NCBI GenBank assembly: GCA_934695425.1
Contig: CAKUVH010000006.1
Coordinates: 19,154-83,153 of the forward strand
Direction of reading: 5' to 3'
DNA: 64,000 nucleotides
Source of the DNA: an uncultured Eubacteriales bacterium
Lineage (GTDB): Bacteria; Bacillota; Clostridia; Oscillospirales; Acutalibacteraceae
Part shown: piece after piece, positions 40,351-50,178 of the stretch
Position numbering within the stretch: position 1 is the stretch's first letter
Layout: each line of letters begins with the position of its first letter
Notes under the pieces: model-generated
The model's database searches: none
Told to the model about the DNA's origin: nothing
Seen by the model: only the letters and a program-made list of their open reading frames with translations
Position numbers and translations under genes: made by a program

Positions 40351-41730
40351 TTAATTTACCGCGGAGTTAACAGCTTCGCGGATATTTTTTGCGGCTATTA
40401 TTTCTATTTTATATTTTTTAGTATTGTTAAGAGATTTAAAATTATAATAAGGAATAATGCATTTTTTAAAGCCCAATCTTTCGGCCTCTTGAATTCTCAT
40501 ATCGCAATTCGGGACCGAACGAATTTCCCCGGCAAGACCTATTTCTCCGAAGGCTATTACTTCGTCGCTCACCACGGCGTCTTTTAGGCTGGAAACCAGC
40601 GCAATTGCAACCGATAAATCAGCGGCGGGCTCTTCGAGTTTTAATCCTCCGACTACATTGACATATGCATCCATGGAAGAAAAGAAATACCCGGCTCTTT
40701 TTTCAAGGACAGCGAGTATAAGCGACATTCTATTGTAATCAAACCCCGTAGCCATGCGCCTTGGATTGCCGAAATTCGTGGGAGTAACCAGTCCTTGGAC
40801 TTCGGTGAGAATGGGCCTTGAGCCTTCCATAACACATGCGACGCAAATCCCCGAGACGTTTTGAGGCTTGCCCGCGAGAAGCATTGCCGACGGATTTTCT
40901 ACCTCCTGTAGACCGGTATCATCCATCCGAAAAACGCCTATCTCATTCGTGGAACCATGCCTGTTTTTGACTGCTCTTAAAATTCTGTAAGCAGTTTGAC
41001 TGTCGCCCTCAAAATAAAGCACAGCATCAACCATGTGCTCCAGAACTTTAGGCCCGGCAATAGCGCCGTCCTTGTTGACGTGCCCGATAAGCAGCACGGT
41101 AATATCCAAAGATTTGGATAATTTTAAAAAAGTATTCGTGCATTCTTTCACCTGAGACACGCTGCCAGGGAAAGTCGATGATTCGGGATTGCTCATAGTT
41201 TGAACCGAATCTATGATAACCAAATCAGGGCGAGTGTACTCGATTTCGGCCGCTATGAGATTTATATTTGTTTCGGTCATTATGAACAGGTTCTCGTTGC
41301 ATACGCCGAGCCTTGAAGCACGCATTTTTATTTGTCGCTTTGATTCTTCGCCAGAAACATAAAGAATTTTCAGCTTTTTATCTAAATTATTGCAAATTTG
41401 CAAAAGGAGCGTTGATTTGCCTATGCCGGGAGTTCCTCCCAGAAGAGTAAGCGAGCCTTTGACGATTCCGCCGCCAAAAACTCTGTCCAGCTCATTAAAG
41501 CCCGTGCAGTAACGGGTTTCTTCGTCTATATCAATGCTGTTCATAGAAACCTGGGAAACTTGCGACGGGCTGAATTTTACCGCTCCGAGTTTGCTTTGTT
41601 TCGAAGACAATTCCCTTATTTCTTCCAACATGGTGTTGCCTTGCCCGCAAGATGGGCATATTCCGTTCCATTTCGCGGATTCAAAACCGCATTCCGAACA
41701 TACAAATACTGTTTTTATTTTTTTATTCAT
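40351..41730 (-). CDS. radA: DNA repair protein RadA
   Basis: RecA-like ATPase/helicase that processes branched DNA in recombination. 459 aa. N-terminal C4 zinc finger (CSECG...CPSCG), Walker A GGTPGIGKSTLLLQ, C-terminal Lon-like domain. The family's KNRFG motif reads KNRHGSTNEIGVF here, a Phe to His change in a very conserved position. The lone reverse gene between addA and the next unit. Confidence 0.95.
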   Translation of the reverse strand: MNKKIKTVFVCSECGFESAKWNGICPSCGQGNTMLEEIRELSSKQSKLGAVKFSPSQVSQVSMNSIDIDEETRYCTGFNELDRVFGGGIVKGSLTLLGGTPGIGKSTLLLQICNNLDKKLKILYVSGEESKRQIKMRASRLGVCNENLFIMTETNINLIAAEIEYTRPDLVIIDSVQTMSNPESSTFPGSVSQVKECTNTFLKLSKSLDITVLLIGHVNKDGAIAGPKVLEHMVDAVLYFEGDSQTAYRILRAVKNRHGSTNEIGVFRMDDTGLQEVENPSAMLLAGKPQNVSGICVACVMEGSRPILTEVQGLVTPTNFGNPRRMATGFDYNRMSLILAVLEKRAGYFFSSMDAYVNVVGGLKLEEPAADLSVAIALVSSLKDAVVSDEVIAFGEIGLAGEIRSVPNCDMRIQEAERLGFKKCIIPYYNFKSLNNTKKYKIEIIAAKNIREAVNSAVN

Positions 41731-41800
41731 AATCTCTTCCTCTAAAAATATTTTTTCACTAAATATACTACACCTTTTAGAGGCTTCTGTTAAGGATTAT

Positions 41801-42583
41801 TTACAAAGTCGCAGAGCGTTTGAGTTTCGGCTTTAAGGGAGTGTGATTATTAGTGAGAGTTGCAAAGCCTTTATATGTGCCCGGCTGACCGGATATTTTA
41901 GGGGTTTTTGTTAATTTTCTGGCAAGACGATAGGCTCCTCGCTGCGACATGGGGTAAAACGAGGGCTCTAAAAACTTTTTAAACAAGCATCCTTTTAAGC
42001 ATTCGGCACTCCTGAGCACCGAACGAACGTCTTTCCCGCCGTCTGATCCCTCGCCGAAACAAGGGTCACACACTGCCAAAATTGCACAAAAATATGCCAA
42101 AATTTTATTCTCATATTTTGATTTAAAAAGCTCGCATTTCCACGGGTCTGTGCCTTCGGACACGGGATGCGATGTTAAATATTTAAGTATCTGATTATAG
42201 ATGGCTTTTCTTGATTGGTAGCTTACATATTTTTTATCTAATTGTTCTAAAAGGTCAGTATATTTTCCTCCGCCACAAATAAACCTATTATAACGCTTTT
42301 GAGCGGGGCAATATATAAATCTGACGGTAACTTCGCCGAACGGAGTCTTTAAAGTAGTGGAAAAATTCCTGGGCGAAGTATCATCTTTTTCTTTGAATTC
42401 CAAATCTATTTTCAAATTATCAGAGCAAAGTTGCGACTGGAGATAAGCATAATCCCCGGTTTCTTGTTCCATTTTATAACTTTCGGATGATTCTTTCCTA
42501 CTTTCCACAATGCTGGTCGGAGTAGAAATATATGAATCCATCGAAACATCCGGGCTACACATGTTAAAACATGGAAAAAACAT
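41801..42583 (-). CDS. Hypothetical Cys-containing protein, 260 aa
   Basis: Starts at ATG 42583 (MFFPCFNMCSPDVSMDSYIS); AGGAG is 12 bases upstream, while a TTG at 42592 is only 3 bases from it. Soluble, with a polar N-terminal 70 residues, a compact middle (FGEVTVRFIYCPAQKRYNRF), a Cys-rich helical part (AYFCAILAVCDPCFGEG, SAECLKGCLFKKF) and a basic tail. No signal peptide or known domain recognised. Confidence 0.6.
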   Translation of the reverse strand: MFFPCFNMCSPDVSMDSYISTPTSIVESRKESSESYKMEQETGDYAYLQSQLCSDNLKIDLEFKEKDDTSPRNFSTTLKTPFGEVTVRFIYCPAQKRYNRFICGGGKYTDLLEQLDKKYVSYQSRKAIYNQILKYLTSHPVSEGTDPWKCELFKSKYENKILAYFCAILAVCDPCFGEGSDGGKDVRSVLRSAECLKGCLFKKFLEPSFYPMSQRGAYRLARKLTKTPKISGQPGTYKGFATLTNNHTPLKPKLKRSATL

Positions 42584-42703
42584 ATTACGCAACCACTCCT
42601 GATCTTTAATTTTTTATATCCTAATTTTAACATATTTTTTATAAAAAGTCAATATTAATTTAAGTTTAGATTAAAAACAGAAGTAGATTATTAAAAATTA
42701 ATG

Positions 42704-43450
42704 TCAAGCCTTCTCGGCCGAATTATTGATGAAATAATTTGAGATTCCGCAATAAATACTAAATGCAAGTTGAGTTTGATATTCCGGCTTTGTGAGTTTG
42801 TTCGCTTCGTTTTCATTGGAAAGAAATCCACATTCAACAATTACCGCGGGAATTTGGGCATTATGAAGTAAGAATATTTTTTTATCCGCAGGCTTGGTTT
42901 CTCTTGTGTTTTCGGGCTGGATAAGTCCCACAAGGGAGTCCTTTATCCCGGAGGCTAAATTTTGGCTTCCGGCGTGATTTTTTGAGTAGAATATTTGAGA
43001 GCCGAAATATTTTTCATTTGGAAATTTGTTTTGATGTATGCTCACAAAAATGGTTTTTTCTTTGGAATTATCTTTGATTATCGCCGCACGATTATATAAA
43101 TCCGAGCGCTTTTTTTCTCTTAAAGTTTTGGAATCGTCGTCGTATATCGCGGTATCTGTTTCACGGGTCATGATAACTTTATAGCCGGCAGCTTGCAAAA
43201 GATCCCTCAGCTTTAAAGATATACTTAAATTTATATCTTTCTCGATAATGCCGTCAATTCCCACCGCGCCGCCGTCTTCGCCGCCGTGACCTGGGTCTAA
43301 AATAATCGTGGGAACATCGTTTTTTTCGCCGCCTATTTTATCGCTTATAGCTCCATAGACAACAAATCCCAGTGCGAACACGGATACAAACCCTATTACC
43401 CACATAAAAGTTAAAAATTTTTTTGCTTTTATAATTTTTACGAACTTCAT
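42704..43450 (-). CDS. cwlD: N-acetylmuramoyl-L-alanine amidase, CwlD type
   Basis: Zinc amidase (Amidase_3) that cleaves the MurNAc-L-Ala bond; CwlD with PdaA makes muramic delta-lactam in spore cortex. 248 aa with an N-terminal signal anchor (about residues 13-35). Zinc and catalytic motifs: ILDPGHGGEDGGAVG, EKDINLSI, VSIHQN, VIVECGFLSNENE. The small size and lone-domain layout fit CwlD. Confidence 0.85.
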   Translation of the reverse strand: MKFVKIIKAKKFLTFMWVIGFVSVFALGFVVYGAISDKIGGEKNDVPTIILDPGHGGEDGGAVGIDGIIEKDINLSISLKLRDLLQAAGYKVIMTRETDTAIYDDDSKTLREKKRSDLYNRAAIIKDNSKEKTIFVSIHQNKFPNEKYFGSQIFYSKNHAGSQNLASGIKDSLVGLIQPENTRETKPADKKIFLLHNAQIPAVIVECGFLSNENEANKLTKPEYQTQLAFSIYCGISNYFINNSAEKA

Positions 43451-43597
43451 ATGTTATGTATCTCACTCCTTTTGAAGTATATATATGCATTTCTTAAAAT
43501 ATTTAACACTATTTAAAATTTATTTGAAAATCGCTTAATGTGTGGGTATAATGTATTAGTGAAAATTAAAATGCTATACGAAACAAGGGTGATGAAA

Positions 43598-44251
43598 ATG
43601 CTTAAAAAATCTATTACCAAAAACAAACCTGCCATGCCCGTATATACTCCGATGGAAGAGCTTTTGAACACACTTTCTCACGGTGCCGGCGCATTGCTTG
43701 CGATATGGGGAGTAATAGCTTTGGTGATTAAAAATTGCGGCGATAAACGCTCTTTGCCGGGAATTTTAATTTACGGCGCTACACTTTTTACTCTTTATTC
43801 CGTTTCATCAATATATCACGCTTTGCCTGGGGGAAATCTTAAATCCTTGTTCAGAAAATTTGACCACTGCTCTATTTTTTTGCTCATCGCCGGGACGTAC
43901 ACTCCTCTGTGTATGAATTACATCACGGAAACAGCAGGAACGGTTGTTCTTTTGACGGTTTGGGCTGTAGCTGTTGTGGGGATAATTTTAAATCTCATAG
44001 ATGTAAACAAATTTTCTAAAATTTCGATGGTATGTTATTTGGTAATGGGTTGGAGCGTTGTATTTATTTCTAAGCCTGCCATGAGATGTTTAAGTTATCC
44101 TCAATTACAATGGCTGTTTATCGGAGGAATTTTTTATTCGGTTGGCGCGGTATTGTATGTTATTGGTAAAAAAGTAAAATATATACATTTCATCTGGCAT
44201 TTGTTTGTTTTGACAGGAAGTATCTGTCACTATCAAGTACTCGTAATCTAA
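43598..44251 (+). CDS. Hemolysin III / PAQR-family membrane protein
   Basis: 217 aa from ATG 43598, with AAGGGTGAT upstream; earlier in-frame starts at 43538-43592 lack a site. Seven TM helices. Family motifs: LNTLSHGAGALLAI, SSIYHAL, FDHCSIFLLIAGTYTPLC and HFIWHLFVLTGSICHY, whose His/Asp/Ser set binds metal in PAQR proteins. The name is historical; a toxin role is not implied. Confidence 0.9.
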   Translation: MLKKSITKNKPAMPVYTPMEELLNTLSHGAGALLAIWGVIALVIKNCGDKRSLPGILIYGATLFTLYSVSSIYHALPGGNLKSLFRKFDHCSIFLLIAGTYTPLCMNYITETAGTVVLLTVWAVAVVGIILNLIDVNKFSKISMVCYLVMGWSVVFISKPAMRCLSYPQLQWLFIGGIFYSVGAVLYVIGKKVKYIHFIWHLFVLTGSICHYQVLVI

Positions 44252-44263
44252 AAAGGAGAATTT

Positions 44264-46303
44264 ATGTCTAAAAAAACTAAACTAGCAAAAAATATCACTC
44301 TCGCTGCAGTGTCGCTTATTTCAATCACAAGCAGCACGGCATTTGCAATCGGCGGAAATGAAATTTCGGCAGCCAAAAGAATGTTCGGGGAATGTTCCGC
44401 TTACGAAAAAATCAAAAGAGCAAAATTACACGGCTGTGATATCACAAATAAAGAATGCGGTTATTGCGACAGAAAAACCGAAAATAAAAATATCAGATTT
44501 AAAATCATAGAAGTTGACGGCTGCACAAGACAGGCCATAAAAATCACCCCAACGGGAGATTATGACTCCTCTGAAAAGTTAAGCGAAACAGATATAAAAG
44601 AATTTCTTCTTTCAAAAAAAGAAATTTTTCATCGCAAATACAAAACATTTGTACTAAACAAAAATGAAGCCCTAACCTATGCCGATGCGTTGATTATAGA
44701 CTCAAGAATAGCGTTGGAAGACGGCTTTCTTTCTAAAAATACCAACTGGTCAAAACTCGGTGATATTCCGGGTAGGGTTATGATAGACGGCTATAATATT
44801 TACACCAAAAACAAGTTCAAAGACAAATTTTATGAAACGGATTTTTACGAAAAAGAACTGGAAAAAAGCCCATCTCCCGGCCCAACTCCGGCCGACCCGA
44901 ATGTGGTTTTAACATATGGCGGCGAATCAATGCCCCGCACCCATCATTTGGATGAATTCATCGAAAAAAATAATACTTCGGAATATTACAATTATGAAAT
45001 TGTGTCCGTGCCGAACTGGACGATGAGAATGCTTAAAATAACTCCGAAATATTCTGATTCTTTCGAGCATCCTGTAGATTGGGAGTCCGTAAAAAAATAT
45101 TTAACAGATAATCAAACTGCGTTTGAATATACTCAAAAACTATCCCACCAGCCACTTTCGAATCCTCTTGAAAGGTTGGATGCTATCATTGTGCATGGCC
45201 TTGCCGACGACCTGGAAAAGGACACTCAGTTCATAAGAAGGTCCGTTGTTTACAGGAAAGGCAAATTCTTTAGATTATTCCTAAAGCCCGCCAAAGAAGA
45301 ATTCATGCCGGTTAATCTTTTTAAAGATTTTGAAGCGGAAGAAAAGAAAAAATCTCTTGCTCCTTCAAATTCAGACACCAAACTTATGACCATCATTAAA
45401 AAAGAAATCTTAAACGGAATCTGCTTTACCATATCAAAATCTTTGGCAAGCAATCATTATTTTTTCAGCATCACTCCCGAGAATTTTGATTCTTACAAAT
45501 CACGCACATGCCTCGAAGATATCAAAAAATTTCTAATGAAAAATAAAAATCTTTTTGGATTTCAAAAAACACCCGAAGAATTTATTCTTACGGATTATTT
45601 CGACATGGTGATATTTGACGAAAAAATATTAGACTACCAAGAGTTAAAAACCGTTTCCAAAAACTATATCGTGGCACGCAAACCGTCCAATCTTTGCATG
45701 CTCGTAAGACGCGATTTTATGGGCTATGTTCCCACTGATTTATTTTTTGAAAAATTTGCGCTGGCGTACAACAAAGACATGGATTATATCATATCCAACG
45801 GCCAAACCGTTTCCTGGGAAGAGACCAAATACGCGATGTACCCTAAGCCTCATAAATATTCGTATTTGCCCAGGGCATGCGATTTGGATACGCTGGAGTA
45901 TTTAAGTGATAATTTTTATTTGTATATAACAATAAACAGAAACGAAAAAATTTCGAATGAAGCGATTGTTGTTGCAGAAATTACTCCCCAAACAGAAAGG
46001 GTCGAAAAAAGGAAAGCGCTTGATATAAATCTTTTCAGGGATTATGTATATACAAAGGCACTAAATTACCTTCCAAGTAACAGGAAATTCCTTTCAATCG
46101 ATGATTTTGAATATCTTGATATACTTCTCATAGATAATGACATCAGGACGAATTTTAGTTTACCGCTAAAGGAATCCATGTGGACAAAATTCCAAAAAGG
46201 GCTTAACTGCACGATTTATGTAAAAAGAGACCTTCTTAGGAAAATAACAAGGGACAGTTGGCAATACATACTTTCATATATTCGTTATCTGGGGACATTA
46301 TAA
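44264..46303 (+). CDS. Secreted protein with four divergent repeats, unknown function
   Basis: 679 aa. Signal peptide (LAAVSLISITSSTAFA) then an N-terminal CxxC-containing part (GCDITNKECGYCDRK). Four repeats of about 150 residues follow. Each has a strand ending I-T-P, a helix (D)IKxFL..K...F, and a segment F.(Y/L)LDALI(I/D) with a following R/KxxF. A Pro-rich hinge (SPSPGPTPADP) separates repeats 1 and 2. AAAGGAG lies 8 bases before the ATG. No known family. Confidence 0.7.
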   Translation: MSKKTKLAKNITLAAVSLISITSSTAFAIGGNEISAAKRMFGECSAYEKIKRAKLHGCDITNKECGYCDRKTENKNIRFKIIEVDGCTRQAIKITPTGDYDSSEKLSETDIKEFLLSKKEIFHRKYKTFVLNKNEALTYADALIIDSRIALEDGFLSKNTNWSKLGDIPGRVMIDGYNIYTKNKFKDKFYETDFYEKELEKSPSPGPTPADPNVVLTYGGESMPRTHHLDEFIEKNNTSEYYNYEIVSVPNWTMRMLKITPKYSDSFEHPVDWESVKKYLTDNQTAFEYTQKLSHQPLSNPLERLDAIIVHGLADDLEKDTQFIRRSVVYRKGKFFRLFLKPAKEEFMPVNLFKDFEAEEKKKSLAPSNSDTKLMTIIKKEILNGICFTISKSLASNHYFFSITPENFDSYKSRTCLEDIKKFLMKNKNLFGFQKTPEEFILTDYFDMVIFDEKILDYQELKTVSKNYIVARKPSNLCMLVRRDFMGYVPTDLFFEKFALAYNKDMDYIISNGQTVSWEETKYAMYPKPHKYSYLPRACDLDTLEYLSDNFYLYITINRNEKISNEAIVVAEITPQTERVEKRKALDINLFRDYVYTKALNYLPSNRKFLSIDDFEYLDILLIDNDIRTNFSLPLKESMWTKFQKGLNCTIYVKRDLLRKITRDSWQYILSYIRYLGTL

Positions 46304-46600
46304 TTATTTCCAGAGTCTGAAAATTTGCGAAAAGCATGTGCATTTTCGCTTTTTTCTAAATACGGGGTTATAATTCACAAGGATTGTATCCTCGCCGACA
46401 ACTTCGATGTTTTCCCATTTTATGACTACGTCGTCTTCCCGACCGAAAATACCCAGGCATTTCGGTCTGCCGTAAACAATAATAGAAACAAGTTTTGCAC
46501 ATTTCATATCTACTTCCACATCATTGACACACCCTATTCTGCAGCCGTCTTTCACGCTTATAACTTCTTTATTTTTCATATCTACTATTCTACAAGTCAT
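46304..46600 (-). CDS. ylmC: YlmC/YmxH-family PRC-barrel sporulation protein
   Basis: 98 aa. The PRC-barrel pattern is visible: RIVDMKNKEVISVKDGCRIG, then VNDVEVD, GRPKCLGIFGREDDVVIKW and EVVGEDTILVN. GAGGTG lies ahead of ATG 46600. The family is found in endospore formers and is linked to sporulation in Bacillus; the exact role is unknown. Convergent with the repeat-containing secreted protein, stop codons abutting. Confidence 0.8.
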   Translation of the reverse strand: MTCRIVDMKNKEVISVKDGCRIGCVNDVEVDMKCAKLVSIIVYGRPKCLGIFGREDDVVIKWENIEVVGEDTILVNYNPVFRKKRKCTCFSQIFRLWK

Positions 46601-46684
46601 ATAAATTATTCACCTCAAGATATATATTTGACATATTCACCGAATTATTTATAATTTACTAAAATGAACTTATAGGAGGAACTT

Positions 46685-49063
46685 ATGGAAGAAGCTGAAA
46701 ATAAAATCGTAAGGTATCACCCCAAAGAAAATTTTGGACTTACCGATAAAGAAATAAAAAGTCGTATAAACGACGGACTTGTAAACATTGACAAATCCAT
46801 AAAAACAAAATCCACTTCCGATATAATAAAAGATAATGTTCTCACACTTTTCAACATACTGAATATAATCATCGCAGCGGCGGTTATGTACACGGGCTTA
46901 TATAAAAATCTTATGTTTATGGGAGTAGTTATATGCAACTGCATAATAGGAATCAGCCAGGAACTCCGCGCCAGAAGCACGGTCGAGCGTTTGAATTTCA
47001 TATCATGCAGCCACGCGAATGTTATAAGAAACGGCAAGCATAAAAAAATCCCGATAGAACAGGTTGTGCTTGATGATGTATTGTTTTTCGAGCCGGGTAA
47101 TCAAATCATGGCGGACTCCGTCATAAAGCACGGAAAATGCGAAGTAAATGAATCGTTTTTGACCGGAGAACCCGATTTAATTTCAAAAAAGCCCGGAGAT
47201 TTATTACTTGCCGGGAGCTATGTGGTAAGCGGAAAATGCACAGCCCAGGCGGAACACGTGGGAAAAGAAAATTATTCTTCGGCGATGCTTAAAGAATCCA
47301 AGTGCATCAAAAAAACAAAATCCGAAATCATGACCACTGTAAACAAAATAATAAAAATTATTTCGATAGCAATTATACCCATCGGCGGAATACTTTTTTA
47401 CCGTCAATTATTATCATCGGGATATGATTATTCCTCGGCGATAATAACAACATCCGCAGCTTTAACCAGCATGATTCCCGAGGGACTGGTTCTTTTAACA
47501 AGCTCTGTGCTTGCTGTTGGCGTTTTGAGACTCTCGAAAAAAAGAATCCTCGTACAAGATATTTACTGTCTTGAAACTTTGGCCCGAGTCGATACGCTTT
47601 GCCTCGACAAGACCGGAACAATAACCGAAGGAAGCTTTGAAATTCATGATGTTATCCCATCGAGCAATTTTTCGAAGCAAGAAATGAGTCGCTATTTATC
47701 GGCAATCGCTGATAATTTAAATGATTCCAACGAAACTTTTAAGGCCATAGCCGAGGTGTTCAAAAGCAAGGAAAACAATATGACAATAGAAAAAATTATC
47801 CCATTTTCTTCCGAAAAAAAGTGGTCCGGAATTCAATCCAAGGAGCTCGGGACAATAGTAATGGGCGCGGGAGATATAATTTTTAAAGATAATAATTATA
47901 AAGTTGAACACGATATACAAAAACTTTCTGAAGATTATAGAGTCATAACTGTTGCTCATTCGAAAAATTCTTTCAAAAATGAAAATTTGCCGGATGATTT
48001 GGAATACATCGGAATAGTCCTCATAAAAGATAAAATAAGGCACAGCGCGGCGAAAACTCTGAACTTTTTCAAAAAGCAAGGCGTAAATATAAAAGTTATT
48101 TCGGGAGACAATCCGATCACGGTATCAAAAATAGCCAAGCGTGTTGAACTTGATAATACCGATTCATATATTGATGTATCGACATTGAAATCCGAAGAGG
48201 AAATCCGCGAAGCTGCAACAAAATATACAATTTTCGGAAGGGTAACGCCACCGCAAAAACAACTCATAATAAAAGCCCTTAAAGAAAGTGGAAAAACCGT
48301 GGCGATGGTCGGCGACGGCGTGAATGATGTTCTGGCGATGAAAGAATCCGACTGCAGCGTGGCGATGGCTAACGGAAGTGATATCGCAAGAAATATTTCT
48401 CATTTGGTGCTTTTGAATTCTGATTTTGCCTCGATGCCTTTGGCGGTGGCAGAAGGAAGAATCGCTATAAATAATATTCAAAGGTCGTCTTCTTTGTTCC
48501 TTGTAAAGACCATATATTCATTTTTGCTTTCGCTTTTATTTGTGATTATTCCGTATTCTTACCCTTTTATTTTAATTCAAATGACTTTACTGAGCTCCCT
48601 AACGATAGGAATACCTTCATTTGTGCTTGCGCTCGAGCCGAACAGGCAAAAAATTCAAGGGAACCTTTTCACGAACATAGTAAGCAAGGCTTTACCGGCG
48701 GCACTTACAATCGTGAGCGAAATTTTGATTTGCGTAGGACTATATGCGGTGTTTAATCTAAGCTATTTTAAATATTCCACTTTAGCGGTTTTGATAACGG
48801 GTGCAATCGGGATTATGCTTTTATATAATATTTCGCTGCCTCTCAACAAACTGCGAAAAAGCTTGTTATGGGGCGTGAGTTTATCATTCTTAATAGGAAT
48901 GACAGTATTTTCGAATGTATTCAGCGTTGAACCTTTTAACTTGGTAAATTTCTTGATTTTCATACCTCTTTTTGTAACGGGATATGTAATTTACGAGTTA
49001 TTTTCAAAAATTCCTTGGGAAAAATGGACCGAAAAATTAATTTTAAAAAATCATTCGACATAA
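46685..49063 (+). CDS. Cation-translocating P-type ATPase
   Basis: 792 aa. Actuator loop LTGEPDLISKKPGD, phosphorylation motif CLDKTGTITEGS, TM4 motif SMIPEGLVLLTS, and hinge motif MVGDGVNDVLAMKESDCSVA. The TM4 PEGL motif and about ten TM helices place it near Ca/Mg-type pumps (P2/P3-like); the transported ion cannot be fixed. GGAGG site before ATG 46685. A monocistronic look, followed by a small membrane protein. Confidence 0.88.
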   Translation: MEEAENKIVRYHPKENFGLTDKEIKSRINDGLVNIDKSIKTKSTSDIIKDNVLTLFNILNIIIAAAVMYTGLYKNLMFMGVVICNCIIGISQELRARSTVERLNFISCSHANVIRNGKHKKIPIEQVVLDDVLFFEPGNQIMADSVIKHGKCEVNESFLTGEPDLISKKPGDLLLAGSYVVSGKCTAQAEHVGKENYSSAMLKESKCIKKTKSEIMTTVNKIIKIISIAIIPIGGILFYRQLLSSGYDYSSAIITTSAALTSMIPEGLVLLTSSVLAVGVLRLSKKRILVQDIYCLETLARVDTLCLDKTGTITEGSFEIHDVIPSSNFSKQEMSRYLSAIADNLNDSNETFKAIAEVFKSKENNMTIEKIIPFSSEKKWSGIQSKELGTIVMGAGDIIFKDNNYKVEHDIQKLSEDYRVITVAHSKNSFKNENLPDDLEYIGIVLIKDKIRHSAAKTLNFFKKQGVNIKVISGDNPITVSKIAKRVELDNTDSYIDVSTLKSEEEIREAATKYTIFGRVTPPQKQLIIKALKESGKTVAMVGDGVNDVLAMKESDCSVAMANGSDIARNISHLVLLNSDFASMPLAVAEGRIAINNIQRSSSLFLVKTIYSFLLSLLFVIIPYSYPFILIQMTLLSSLTIGIPSFVLALEPNRQKIQGNLFTNIVSKALPAALTIVSEILICVGLYAVFNLSYFKYSTLAVLITGAIGIMLLYNISLPLNKLRKSLLWGVSLSFLIGMTVFSNVFSVEPFNLVNFLIFIPLFVTGYVIYELFSKIPWEKWTEKLILKNHST

Positions 49064-49130
49064 ATTTAATTGACTTACCGATTCAAATTAATTAGTATAA
49101 ACTTAAGACAAATTGAAAGGGGAAATTAAA

Positions 49131-49292
49131 ATGAACGGAAAAAATAAATTAAGTTCCATGATGTTTGTAGGAATAATAGCATCAGTATTTACAATTATAA
49201 CCGTGGCGGTTTCGATGGTGCTTTTATTTGAGAGAAAGAAAAAAAGAGAAGACAAAGAGCTCGATGAGTATTTGGAATCCAGCATAAATTAA
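49131..49292 (+). CDS. Small single-pass membrane protein, 53 aa
   Basis: MNGKNKLSSMMFVGIIASVF then a hydrophobic segment continuing to MVLLFERKKKRE and an acidic tail DKELDEYLES. One TM helix (about residues 11-33) with a basic stop-transfer. AAAGGGGAA lies before ATG 49131; a strong terminator follows. No family recognised. Confidence 0.6.
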   Translation: MNGKNKLSSMMFVGIIASVFTIITVAVSMVLLFERKKKREDKELDEYLESSIN

Positions 49293-49294
49293 TT

Positions 49295-49318
49295 AAAGCT
49301 CCCTTTTAAGGGAGCTTT
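49295..49318 (+). terminator. Intrinsic terminator
   Basis: AGCTCCC / GGGAGCT stem with TTTTTTTGTTTT after it, a few bp past the 53-aa ORF. Confidence 0.85.
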
Positions 49319-49338
49319 TTTGTTTTATCTAATTGATA

Positions 49339-49917
49339 TTATATACTGTATCCGTCGAAAGATTCACAATCAATATCGGAATCATCATCATAAACAAAAT
49401 AGAATCTGCGAATACCGTTCGCCTTTCTGTTTAATTTTTCCTCAACTTTATAACCGAACTCTCTGCAACCCATAAACTCAGCGCCGCCTTCTTGAGCGCT
49501 CTCGAGTATGTCGTCAACTTCGACCCCTAAATAAATTGCGGCCAATTTCAAGGCGTCACCGTCACCAAAGTCAAATAGCGGTATCACTTTGCTCAAAACT
49601 TCACCTAAAGCGTATTTAAAACCTCTTTTTGAAATAACAAACATAGAACCTGTTCTTTTTTGATCAAGCATTTTTTGGAATTCCTGTGGAAGAAGAGCTT
49701 CAATTTCTTTCTTTCTGTCTAATCTGAGAGTGGTATTCATATAATTGTACAATTTTTTGAAAATTTGGCGCTCATTTTCGTCATACAACATTCCAATAAA
49801 TCCTTTATTATCAAGAAAATGATAATCTGCGTGAACTTTTACGGAATTTATTGCAAAAATTCCTATTATAGCTAAAAAAATTGCTTTTGTGGTCGAAAAT
49901 ATACGTATTTTTCCCAT
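49339..49917 (-). CDS. Exported protein of unknown function, 192 aa
   Basis: Signal peptide AIFLAIIGIFAINSVKVHA, then an acidic globular domain with helix-rich middle (NERQIFKKLYNYMNTTLRLD) and a C-terminal YFVYDDDSDIDCESFDGYSI. GGGAG precedes the ATG. It sits between two terminators and alone on its strand; no known domain. Confidence 0.65.
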   Translation of the reverse strand: MGKIRIFSTTKAIFLAIIGIFAINSVKVHADYHFLDNKGFIGMLYDENERQIFKKLYNYMNTTLRLDRKKEIEALLPQEFQKMLDQKRTGSMFVISKRGFKYALGEVLSKVIPLFDFGDGDALKLAAIYLGVEVDDILESAQEGGAEFMGCREFGYKVEEKLNRKANGIRRFYFVYDDDSDIDCESFDGYSI

Positions 49918-50070
49918 AATTTTGCTCCCTTATTTAAATCATAAATTTTATTTTGGATTTATTAACAATAATACCATTTATTTTAATGCTTGTCAAATCA
50001 AAATTAATCACTAATTTTAAAAAAATTATTTTAATATTTAACTTTTTATTTTTTTATTAACTATATGTTG

Positions 50071-50099
50071 TTGAAAAAAATATATTTATGTGTTATACT
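50071..50099 (+). promoter_or_regulatory. Sigma-A promoter of ftsZ
   Basis: TTGAAA (50071-50076), 17 bp, TATACT (50094-50099), 80 bp before ftsZ. Confidence 0.7.
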
Positions 50100-50178
50100 A
50101 AATTGAAGAATTTGATGGATAATATATAAAATAATAAATTTGCAATTTAAATTGCCAGTTAACACGGAGGGTTAGCAT

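Noticed and set aside
43598..44251. Haemolytic toxin
   Set aside because: Hemolysin III is a historical name for PAQR-like membrane proteins; nothing here supports a secreted toxin.
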